From contig CALRHO010000014.1 in NCBI GenBank assembly GCA_943359405.1, forward strand, positions 1 to 14,722: a stretch of DNA of 14,722 nucleotides, written 5' to 3'. The position numbers and the translations under genes are program-made. Source of the stretch: Candidatus Nomurabacteria bacterium (GTDB lineage Bacteria; Patescibacteriota; Minisyncoccia; Phycocordibacterales; UBA918). The notes under the pieces are model-generated. The model was not told where the DNA came from. It made no database searches and saw only the letters and a list, made by a program, of their open reading frames with translations. Below, piece by piece: positions 6,476 to 12,718 of the stretch (position 1 is its first letter; every line of letters begins with the position of its first letter).

Positions 6476-7593
6476 GCAATCCTACCACCCCCAAATCACC
6501 TGACCTTGTCCTTGTTGGACTAACTGTTCTATTAGTTCTTGGTGGTTTTTTGATTTTCTCGTCCGCCTCGCTCGGGCTCCTTGCGCGCAGTGGCGCGAGT
6601 TACACCTCTGTAGCCATGAGTCAGTTTCTCTTTGGCGTCATCGGTGGCAGCCTTGGGCTCTTTATTATGAGCAATATCTACTACCGTACCTGGCGTCAGT
6701 TTGCATTTTACATCTTTGGAGCCACCATCTTACTCACCCTCGCCGTCTTTATTCCAGGACTCGGTATGACCCATGGTGGTGCTACGCGCTGGCTAGACTT
6801 TCGCTTCACCACCGTACAACCAGCAGAACTCCTCAAAATTGGCTATATCATTTACGTTGCGACCTGGCTATCGGGTACCCACCGACACGTTGAATCCTGG
6901 CGCTATGGCATCTTGCCATTTGTCGCCATGACTGGCGTTACCGGTATTGTCCTACTCTTACAACCCGATACCGATACCTTCCTTATCACTGCGGCTGCGG
7001 GTGCTGCCATGTTCATTGTTGCGGGCGCTCGCTGGCGCGATGTGGCCATATTAGCCACCGCCGCCATCCTCCTTCTTACCGTAGTTGCCTTTATGCGCCC
7101 CTATGTGATGGACCGCTTCATGACACTCTTTACCTACGAGGAGGACCGTCTCGGGAGTGGCTACCAAATTGACCAGTCACTGATAGCAGTTGGGAGCGGC
7201 GGTCTGTGGGGCAGAGGGTACGGCCAAAGCATTCAAAAGTTCGAGTATTTACCGGAACCAATCGGTGACTCAGTATTTGCTGTCTTTGCTGAAGAATTTG
7301 GATTTGTTGGTGCCACCATTTTGGTGCTCCTGATTACCGGATTTGTATTCCGGGGACTAAAAATTGCCACCCATGCTGCCGATCTATTTGGCACGTTACT
7401 CGTGGTCGGACTTATGACTGTCATCGCGCTCCAGGCTTTTCTTAATGTTGCCGCAATGATTGGTCTCGCACCAGTGTCTGGTCTACCGTTGCCGTTTGTC
7501 AGTCATGGTGGTACCGCCCTCTTTACCTTACTGTGTGCGCTCGGTATCGTACTAAATGTGTCGAAGTATCGCGTTACGCGGTCAAGTACGTGA
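6472..7593 (+). CDS. ftsW: SEDS-family peptidoglycan glycosyltransferase (FtsW/RodA type)
   Basis: A polytopic membrane enzyme that polymerises lipid II into glycan strands during division or elongation. 373 residues from the ATG at 6472, which overlaps the mraY stop (ATGA); the frame is open 12 codons further back inside mraY, but those starts are unlikely. SEDS landmarks: GGATRWLDF then TTVQPAELLK (102-122), LLLQPDTDTF (161-170), SGYQIDQSLIAVGSGGLWGR (229-248), YLPEPIGDSVFAVFAEEFGF (259-278) and APVSGLPLPFVSHGGTALF (333-351). D266 in PIGDSVF matches the catalytic aspartate of the large periplasmic loop. Position between mraY and murG favours FtsW over RodA, but sequence alone does not settle it. 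The TGA stop (7591-7593) doubles as the TGn of the murG promoter. Confidence 0.92.
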   Translation: MSNPTTPKSPDLVLVGLTVLLVLGGFLIFSSASLGLLARSGASYTSVAMSQFLFGVIGGSLGLFIMSNIYYRTWRQFAFYIFGATILLTLAVFIPGLGMTHGGATRWLDFRFTTVQPAELLKIGYIIYVATWLSGTHRHVESWRYGILPFVAMTGVTGIVLLLQPDTDTFLITAAAGAAMFIVAGARWRDVAILATAAILLLTVVAFMRPYVMDRFMTLFTYEEDRLGSGYQIDQSLIAVGSGGLWGRGYGQSIQKFEYLPEPIGDSVFAVFAEEFGFVGATILVLLITGFVFRGLKIATHAADLFGTLLVVGLMTVIALQAFLNVAAMIGLAPVSGLPLPFVSHGGTALFTLLCALGIVLNVSKYRVTRSST

Positions 7594-7599
7594 TACACT
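7591..7599 (+). promoter_or_regulatory. Extended -10 promoter of murG formed over the ftsW stop codon
   Basis: TG-A-TACACT (-10 box 7594-7599). The TGA is the ftsW stop. The murG ATG at 7610 lies 10 nt past the box, predicting a leader of about 4 nt. It would allow murG and gltX to be transcribed apart from mraY-ftsW. Confidence 0.5.
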
Positions 7600-7609
7600 A
7601 CGGACGTCT

Positions 7610-8725
7610 ATGCGCATCATGTTTGTCGGTGGTGGCTCGGGTGGGCATTTTTACCCACTCATCGCGGTGGCGGAGGCTTTGCGTGCTCGTACCGACCACA
7701 CGGCACAGCTCTACTACATTGGTCCAGAGCCCTATAGTCAGTCAGAGCTCGACCGACTCCATATCCACTTTGTAGCTTGTCCAGCCGGAAAGCAGCGACG
7801 CTACTTCTCACTCCAAAACTTCATTGATCCCTTTAAAGTCATGGCGGGATTGTTGGTTGCTGTTATCAAACTCTACGTCATCTACCCAGATGTGATTTTT
7901 AGCAAAGGAAGCTTTACCAGTGTTCCGGTACTCCTAGCCGCTCGGTTTTTACGCATTCCTGTGGTCATCCATGAATCAGATGCGATTGCTGGTCGCGCCA
8001 ACCTATTATCCAAATCATTTGCCCGGGCAATTGCAATCTCGTACCCAGAGGCAGCACGATATTTCGATACGAGCAAGACCGCCCTCATCGGCATTCCTTT
8101 GCGTCAAGCGCTCCGAACGCCACCGAGCGACCCGTTTGCGTTCCTTGGCCTCCCTAACGATCTACCACTCCTGCTGATCACTGGCGGTTCACTAGGTGCA
8201 GAATACATCAACAATATTACGCTACGTGCCCTCCCGACACTCCTCCAACAGTACCGTGTCTTCCATCTCTGTGGAGCGCCCCACTTTGAAGACATTCGCA
8301 TAACGGTGAAGGCACTCATTACCGATCAGACCCTACTTGCTCGCTATTACCTACAGCCTCAGGTCCCCGGGGAAGCGATGGCCGCCCTCCTTGCTGCTAC
8401 CAGTCTCGCGGTAAGCCGATCCGGTAGTTCCTCAATTCACGAGCTTGCCTACTACGGTAAACCCGCTGTCCTTATCCCAATTCCGGAGACCGTAAGCCGT
8501 GATCAGCGCACCAATGCCTACGCCTACGCACGTACCGGTGCTGCCTCGGTCCTTGAGCAAGAGAACCTCACTGACCATTTGCTTACGTCTGAAATCAACG
8601 CTATCATGGGCGACCAAGCCCGGTACGAGCGCATGGCCCAAGCTGCTAAAGCCTTCGCCATGCCCGACGCTGCCGCCAAGGTAGCCGACCTCGTGACCGC
8701 CATTGGTGTCGAACATGACTCCTAA
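7610..8725 (+). CDS. murG: UDP-GlcNAc:lipid I N-acetylglucosaminyltransferase (MurG)
   Basis: A peripheral membrane GT28 enzyme on the cytoplasmic face that adds GlcNAc to lipid I to make lipid II. 371 residues from ATG 7610; the frame extends upstream to 7556 within ftsW, but the chosen ATG follows the -10 box and gives the normal N terminus. Motifs: GGGSGGHFYP (7-16) with H13, IFSKGSFTSVPVLLAA (96-111), HESDAIAGRAN (121-131, where most MurG have HEQN), TGGSLGAEYIN (191-201), and the donor-binding SRSGSSSIHELAYYGKPAVL (269-288) with E278, then RDQRTNA. An ATG at 7619 three codons on is a less likely start. The gene overlaps gltX by 11 nt. Confidence 0.94.
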   Translation: MRIMFVGGGSGGHFYPLIAVAEALRARTDHTAQLYYIGPEPYSQSELDRLHIHFVACPAGKQRRYFSLQNFIDPFKVMAGLLVAVIKLYVIYPDVIFSKGSFTSVPVLLAARFLRIPVVIHESDAIAGRANLLSKSFARAIAISYPEAARYFDTSKTALIGIPLRQALRTPPSDPFAFLGLPNDLPLLLITGGSLGAEYINNITLRALPTLLQQYRVFHLCGAPHFEDIRITVKALITDQTLLARYYLQPQVPGEAMAALLAATSLAVSRSGSSSIHELAYYGKPAVLIPIPETVSRDQRTNAYAYARTGAASVLEQENLTDHLLTSEINAIMGDQARYERMAQAAKAFAMPDAAAKVADLVTAIGVEHDS

Positions 8726-10184
8726 TAATCTCCCAGCCGTTACTCGGTTTGCCCCGTCTCCAACGGGTTTTATGCACATTGGCGGTGTCCGTACCGCCCT
8801 CTTTGCTTACCTGTACGCCAAACGCACTGGGGGAATCTTTATTCTCCGTATCGAAGACACCGACAAGGAACGTGAGGTGCTAGGGTCAATCGACCACATC
8901 AAAGCCTCCCTTGAGTGGCTTGGTCTTACCTATGACTTTGGACCAGACAAGCCTGGACCATGGGGAAGCGCTATCCAGTCTGAGCGCCTCCCGATCTACC
9001 AACGCTACGCACAGACACTGATCGAGAAAGGTCTCGCGTATCCCGATCCGTACACCCCCGAGGAGGTGGAAGGGTTTCGTGCGGCCGCAGCAGCCGAGAA
9101 GCGTCCATTTCTTTTCCGCGACCATCGCCCCGCGACCTTTTCTGCCTGGGATGGCACACGCCCCCTGCGCCTTAAGGTACCCGAGATTAAGCGCTACACC
9201 TGGCAGGACGCCGTCCGCGGCGAGCTTACCGCCGGTCCTGAGGCCCTCGACGACGTCGTACTAATCAAGGCCGACGGCTACCCAACCTATAACTTTGCCC
9301 ACATCGTCGATGACCATGAGATGGGCGTGACGCACATCATGCGTGCTGACGAATTTATTGCGAGCACGCCAAAGTTCCTTTCTATTTACGATGCTCTCGG
9401 CATCCCGTATCCCATCTTCGTCTCACTACCACCCATTCTCCGTGATGACCGTACCAAAAAATTAGGCAAGCGTGACGGCGCTAAAGATATCCTCGACTAC
9501 CGTACGGAAGGGTACCTCCCGGATGCCATGGTAAATTTCCTTGCCATGACTGGCTGGAACCCAGGTACTGACCAAGAGTTCTTCACCCGGGAAGAACTCG
9601 TTGCTGCGTTTGATATTCACCGTATTCAACGGGCTGGGGCGGTTGTTAATGACGATAAATTGCTTTGGCTCAATAAGCAGCACCTCTCTAGACTCTCCGA
9701 CAACGATTTTCTTTCCTACCTACTCGAAAGCACCGTAGATCATCCACTCCTTTCAGTCGCCCACGCCGATACCCTCCCAAGCCTCGTCCCTACTATTCGC
9801 GAGCGGATTTCAGTTCGCTCCGAATTCGATACCGCTCTCATGGATGGGGAATACGACTTTGCCGTAACGCAGCCCACCTACGACACAGCACTCCTCCTGT
9901 GGAAGAAAGACCCTGACGTAGCCGCCGCTTTGCCGCGACTCGAACGGCTCGTCCAATTGCTGACACAGGCAACCGTATGGGGCAATGAAGAACTCAAGGC
10001 CATCGTTATGCCGTATGCCGAAGAAGTAGGGAAGGGGGAAGTTCTCTGGCCGCTACGCGTTGCACTCTCAGGCCGAGCCCAGTCTCCAGACCCGTTTACC
10101 CTCATGGTCACCATCGGGAAGGCGGCTACCCTCGACCGCCTCGCTACTGCTTGTGCTAAAATAGGCAGTAATGCCACGACGTAG
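8715..10184 (+). CDS. gltX: Glutamyl-tRNA synthetase
   Basis: A class I synthetase that charges tRNA-Glu (possibly also tRNA-Gln if the transamidation route is used; this cannot be told here). 489 residues from ATG 8715, which gives the standard N terminus TRFAPSPTGFMHIGG; in-frame TTG and GTG codons at 8703-8708 inside murG are rejected. Motifs: HIGG (21-24), RIEDTDKER (45-53), DGYPTYNFAHIVDDHEMGVT (187-206) and the KMSKS-type loop as KLGKRDGAKDI (249-259), with glycine in place of the usual serine. No zinc-binding cysteine cluster is visible. The anticodon-binding domain fills the C-terminal third. It overlaps murG by 11 nt and the M23 peptidase gene by 14 nt, and carries that gene's likely promoter in its last codons. 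Confidence 0.96.
   Translation: MTPNNLPAVTRFAPSPTGFMHIGGVRTALFAYLYAKRTGGIFILRIEDTDKEREVLGSIDHIKASLEWLGLTYDFGPDKPGPWGSAIQSERLPIYQRYAQTLIEKGLAYPDPYTPEEVEGFRAAAAAEKRPFLFRDHRPATFSAWDGTRPLRLKVPEIKRYTWQDAVRGELTAGPEALDDVVLIKADGYPTYNFAHIVDDHEMGVTHIMRADEFIASTPKFLSIYDALGIPYPIFVSLPPILRDDRTKKLGKRDGAKDILDYRTEGYLPDAMVNFLAMTGWNPGTDQEFFTREELVAAFDIHRIQRAGAVVNDDKLLWLNKQHLSRLSDNDFLSYLLESTVDHPLLSVAHADTLPSLVPTIRERISVRSEFDTALMDGEYDFAVTQPTYDTALLLWKKDPDVAAALPRLERLVQLLTQATVWGNEELKAIVMPYAEEVGKGEVLWPLRVALSGRAQSPDPFTLMVTIGKAATLDRLATACAKIGSNATT
10154..10162 (+). promoter_or_regulatory. Extended -10 promoter of the M23 peptidase gene, inside gltX
   Basis: TG-C-TAAAAT (-10 box 10157-10162) ends 8 nt before the ATG at 10171, predicting a leader of about 2 nt. 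It lies in the final codons of gltX. Confidence 0.5.
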
Positions 10185-11481
10185 TTTCGTAGCCTTTTTC
10201 ATTGGACTTACCATCATACCGTTTTGGTCGTGGTCGCCACACCTTGGTCTCGCACAGGGGTCTGAGATTGAACGCCTGCAGGGACAGATCCAAGACCGAA
10301 GCAGTCGCCTCATTGAAATTGAGCGTGAGATTGCTAAATACACCGAAGACCTCAAAGCTGTCGGAGCTGAAAAACAAACACTCCAAAAAGCCATCAACCA
10401 ACTCGAACTGGAGCGCAAAAAGGTAACTGCCGAGATTCGCAAAACCGAAACCCTGATCAGCTCTACTGACCTGGAAATTAATAAACTCATCCTCGAAATA
10501 GACCGCACCCAAGGTGATATCGAGCGTACCACCTCGGCGATTAGTGAGACCATCCGTTCCCTGTATCAAGCCGGCGATGACTCGCTTGTCGAGCTGCTTT
10601 TGCGCTCGTCACGTTTGTCTGAATTTTGGAGTAGTTTTGAGACACACGAAGCAATTGCGAGCAGCATGTCGGATAAAGTCACCGAGCTCGATAGCTTCAA
10701 GCGCCTCCTTGAAGACCAGCGCTCACGCTCGACCGAAAAGCGCAACAACCTCGTGTCACTCAAAAATCAGTATACAGACCAAACCTCTGTCCTCGCCAAT
10801 AATAAGGCCGAGCGCGCGAAACTGCTCGAGGTCACCAAAAACGAGGAAGCAAACTACCAGCTCCTGCTCTCGGAACGACGCGAGGCACGTGAGCAAATTG
10901 TAAAGGAACTACGTGACTTCGAAGCCAAACTACAATTTATTTTAGACCCCAATACGATTCCAACACCTGGTACAAAAGTTTTTGACTGGCCACTCAAAAA
11001 TATTATTATCACCCAGTATTTCGGTGGCTCTGAATTTGCTCGTCGGAACCCCGGCATCTACGGCGGACGTGCCTATCATCCAGGTGTTGATTTTGGTGCA
11101 CCTCGAGGTACTCCCATCTACGCGCCGCTGGCCGGCACCGTTCGAGCGACCGGTAACACTGACGCCGTACCGGGATGTTACTCGTGGGGTAAGTGGACAC
11201 TGATTGACCACGCCAATGGTCTCTCGACACTCTATGCGCACCAAGACACCATTAGTGTCACTCCGGGACAGCGTGTAGCCACGGGCGAAATAATTGGCTA
11301 CACCGGCAACACGGGCTTTTCTACCGGACCTCATCTTCACTTTACCCTCTATGCCAAGGAGGGCGTGACCGTGCGTCAATTTAACGAAATCAAAACCGTT
11401 ACTGCCTGCGGTCCCGCCACGACACCCGTGGCCGCCACCGAAGCTTACCTCGACCCAATGCTCTATCTACCAGCCCTCTAG
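10171..11481 (+). CDS. Coiled-coil murein hydrolase/activator with M23 (LytM) peptidase domain
   Basis: 436 residues, EnvC/PcsB-like layout. A basic N terminus (MPRRS) and hydrophobic stretch to GLAQG (about 6-30) make a signal peptide. Long heptad-rich coiled coils follow (about 32-130 and 165-255), split by the segment LVELLLRSSRLSEFWSSF. The C-terminal M23 domain (about 270-400) keeps the zinc and catalytic residues: H303 and D307 in HPGVDFGAP, H357 in LYAH, H388 and H390 in GPHLHF. This fits an active Zn endopeptidase cutting peptide crosslinks during cell separation, not a degenerate activator. C336 and C413 could form a disulfide. It overlaps gltX by 14 nt and is the last gene of the plus-strand run. 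Confidence 0.92.
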   Translation: MPRRSFVAFFIGLTIIPFWSWSPHLGLAQGSEIERLQGQIQDRSSRLIEIEREIAKYTEDLKAVGAEKQTLQKAINQLELERKKVTAEIRKTETLISSTDLEINKLILEIDRTQGDIERTTSAISETIRSLYQAGDDSLVELLLRSSRLSEFWSSFETHEAIASSMSDKVTELDSFKRLLEDQRSRSTEKRNNLVSLKNQYTDQTSVLANNKAERAKLLEVTKNEEANYQLLLSERREAREQIVKELRDFEAKLQFILDPNTIPTPGTKVFDWPLKNIIITQYFGGSEFARRNPGIYGGRAYHPGVDFGAPRGTPIYAPLAGTVRATGNTDAVPGCYSWGKWTLIDHANGLSTLYAHQDTISVTPGQRVATGEIIGYTGNTGFSTGPHLHFTLYAKEGVTVRQFNEIKTVTACGPATTPVAATEAYLDPMLYLPAL

Positions 11482-11503
11482 CGCTCTAAGCAGCGGAGAA
11501 CGG

Positions 11504-11662
11504 TTAACCATCAAGGGGCCAATCAACCCCTATAAAGGTATCGATAGGCCAATCGAACAGAGCAGGGGAGCAATCAAAGAAGTACTCAGCAGCGTACATA
11601 GTGAGGTAGGTGACTACGGTAATAACGCTGAATAACTCGTTCTTTACATCTATCAAAAACAT
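11504..11662 (-). CDS. Possible 52-aa acidic small protein (doubtful)
   Basis: An ATG at 11662 opens 52 codons to a TAA at 11504-11506. The product has a hydrophobic first half (FSVITVVTYLTMYAAEYFF) and an acidic, tryptophan-containing second half with two DWP-x-D motifs (FDWPID, VDWPLD). Many codons have the purine-N-pyrimidine form typical of real coding DNA. Against it, no Shine-Dalgarno is present and the start codon lies in the T-rich tail of the terminator of the upstream minus-strand gene. It could be expressed by readthrough or be a remnant. No family recognised. Confidence 0.3.
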   Translation of the reverse strand: MFLIDVKNELFSVITVVTYLTMYAAEYFFDCSPALFDWPIDTFIGVDWPLDG

Positions 11663-11663
11663 A

Positions 11664-11699
11664 ATTGCCGCGGCGTGAGGGACTCTCAGCCGCGGCAAT
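11664..11699 (-). terminator. Hairpin terminator of the minus-strand 145-aa gene
   Basis: Perfect 11-bp arms (ATTGCCGCGGC at 11664-11674, complement at 11689-11699), extended inward by TGAG (11676-11679) with CTCA (11685-11688) past one bulged base. On the minus strand the tail reads TATGTTTTTG. It lies 15 nt after the stop codon at 11715. Confidence 0.8.
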
Positions 11700-11714
11700 G
11701 GATACATGGTGTAT

Positions 11715-12152
11715 TTAAGACAAAATGCTGAGCCCCGGCTCAGACCGCTCACGGTGGAGTGGATCGAGACCATAAAGCTGCCAGCTGTAAAACAGTGTTA
11801 GCGCCGGTAACGAATCGTCAGAGGGTACCCAGACGAAGCCGCCACCAATGCTCCGGGAGAAATACTGATTTCGTGCAATCGAAAACCGTAGCGCCACACC
11901 GAAGCGATTCTCCAGCGCCTGTACAAGCTGCGGTAGCGTACCGTCGCGTACCACCTCGCAAAGCGATGGCACCGTAGCGGCCTCACCAGTGAGCGACCGT
12001 GCGACTGGCGTCAGAGGCGCTGTAGCATGCGCCTCGCTCAGCATCAGTTCGAGGTGATCACGAGCTGGTTGGGGTATCATCCGATCATTAAAACCGAGAT
12101 CAAAGAGGGCGATAGTCGGCACTTGCCGCGCCCGGGAAGACACGGTGATCAT
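11715..12152 (-). CDS. Hypothetical 145-aa protein
   Basis: No family recognised. Start ATG at 12152 has AAAGGA 9 nt upstream, and an extended -10 box about 50 nt upstream (12200-12208), so this is a well-formed transcription unit with a terminator at 11664-11699. The protein starts MITVSSRARQVPTIALFDLG. The middle contains LCEVVRDGTLPQLVQALENR, followed by FGVALRFSIARNQYFSRSIG and then GGGFVWVPSDDSLPALTLFY. The pattern suggests a soluble mixed alpha/beta protein; there is no signal peptide or membrane helix. It is transcribed opposite to all conserved plus-strand genes nearby. Its relative isolation, its Shine-Dalgarno leader and its lack of a recognisable family suggest accessory or lineage-specific content. 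Confidence 0.7.
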   Translation of the reverse strand: MITVSSRARQVPTIALFDLGFNDRMIPQPARDHLELMLSEAHATAPLTPVARSLTGEAATVPSLCEVVRDGTLPQLVQALENRFGVALRFSIARNQYFSRSIGGGFVWVPSDDSLPALTLFYSWQLYGLDPLHRERSEPGLSILS

Positions 12153-12185
12153 AGGCTACATCCTTTCATTTCAGGAACAAAGGAA

Positions 12186-12218
12186 CATGACTTACTGAAA
12201 GTATACCACTCAGTCATG
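12186..12218 (-). promoter_or_regulatory. Extended -10 promoter flanked by an inverted repeat (operator candidate)
   Basis: On the minus strand TG-G-TATACT occupies 12208-12200, giving a leader of about 40 nt for the 145-aa gene. It is bracketed by a perfect inverted repeat CATGACT (12186-12192) and AGTCATG (12212-12218). A shorter alternative pair, ACTGA (12194-12198) and TCAGT (12210-12214), shares its sequence with the ends of the palindrome upstream of xer. Confidence 0.5.
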
Positions 12219-12290
12219 AAAATTTTCTACTAGTATCATCGACGCTTGTTGTACTAGCCGCGGAGTGCCCCCGCAAGCACACGCAGGCAG

Positions 12291-12343
12291 TTTTGGTTTT
12301 GTAGCTGAGCCTAGCCGAGCGAGGCTATCAGCACAAACCAAAA
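12291..12343 (+). repeat. Long imperfect hairpin, terminator-like on the plus strand
   Basis: From the outside in: TTTTGGTTT-(T)-GT with ACAAACCAAAA (12333-12343), GCTGA (12304-12308) with TCAGC (12328-12332), and, after a 3-nt bulge, TAGCC (12312-12316) with GGCTA (12323-12327), loop GAGCGA. The plus strand continues CCAGTTTTCTC, a modest T-tract. No plus-strand gene upstream obviously needs it. Confidence 0.55.
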
Positions 12344-12479
12344 CCAGTTTTCTCATAGGTGGGGTGAGTAGGAGTCACACATCTCGCAGGTGGTAGGTAC
12401 GCGAAAAGCGACAACGAGAACTGATGAGAAGAGAGACGGGCAAAAGGACATGCGAATATCACAGACCGCCACAATGACG

Positions 12480-12528
12480 TGCGCAGGTTTGTACAATATG
12501 ACTAACGTAGAGATGTACAAACAGCGCA
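12480..12528. repeat. Second long hairpin in the non-coding region
   Basis: GTTTGTACA (12487-12495) pairs perfectly with TGTACAAAC (12514-12522), and TGCGC (12480-12484) with GCGCA (12524-12528), separated by a small internal loop (AG/A). The terminal loop is 18 nt. No T-tract follows, so this is not a simple terminator. Confidence 0.6.
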
Positions 12529-12644
12529 GCACCGGGAGACAGCCTAGTTTATGAGCGACCATAATAAAACGTCGTTCGCACGTTACCAACAAATCCGTAT
12601 CATCACGTAACGTGTGGACAAACGAAGCAGGGAGGCCTTTATTT

Positions 12645-12653
12645 TGATATAAT
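12645..12653 (+). promoter_or_regulatory. Extended -10 promoter of xer
   Basis: TG-A-TATAAT, a consensus extended -10 (box 12648-12653). The start point is expected near 12660, giving a leader of about 59 nt. The box directly abuts the dif-like palindrome. No -35 box is apparent. Confidence 0.6.
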
Positions 12654-12681
12654 ACTGAGTATTAGAGTTATTATACTCAGT
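12654..12681 (+). promoter_or_regulatory. Candidate dif-like Xer recombination site (or operator)
   Basis: 28 bp made of an 11-bp left arm ACTGAGTATTA (12654-12664), 6-bp centre GAGTTA (12665-12670) and 11-bp right arm TTATACTCAGT (12671-12681). The arms are inverted repeats with 10 of 11 matches. The 11-6-11 layout and the right arm opening with TTAT are those of bacterial dif sites, and the ACT...AGT ends recall Firmicutes dif. It lies 37 bp before the start codon of a Xer recombinase. A plain transcriptional operator or 5'-leader hairpin is the alternative. Confidence 0.5.
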
Positions 12682-12718
12682 TACTACAACAGGTATATAG
12701 CCCTATTCCCTTACCCCT

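Larger units (their letters stand above)
12219..12644. other. Non-coding region with strong secondary structure
   Basis: No convincing gene. It holds a long imperfect hairpin at 12291-12343, a second at 12480-12528, and a smaller nested one (TCTCG 12382-12386 with CGAGA 12415-12419, enclosing CGC-GAAAA-GCG at 12400-12410). I looked for RNase P, tmRNA, SRP RNA and tRNA signatures and saw none. It could encode an unrecognised structured RNA, or be a remnant. Confidence 0.5.

Noticed and set aside
10068..10569. Two overlapping minus-strand ORFs (161 and 137 codons)
   Set aside because: Antisense to gltX and to the coiled-coil part of the M23 gene; long antisense frames are expected opposite such biased codons.
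12353..12592. 79-codon minus-strand ORF (cysteine-rich) in the non-coding block
   Set aside because: It starts with TTG, has no Shine-Dalgarno or promoter, and covers the long hairpin at 12480-12528. Composition looks like a chance ORF.
12219..12644. RNase P RNA, tmRNA, SRP RNA or tRNA in the structured block
   Set aside because: I searched by eye for the conserved cores of these RNAs (for example GAGGAAAGTCC, the tmRNA tRNA-like ends, the SRP GGAAG region, a T-loop GTTCGA) and found none.
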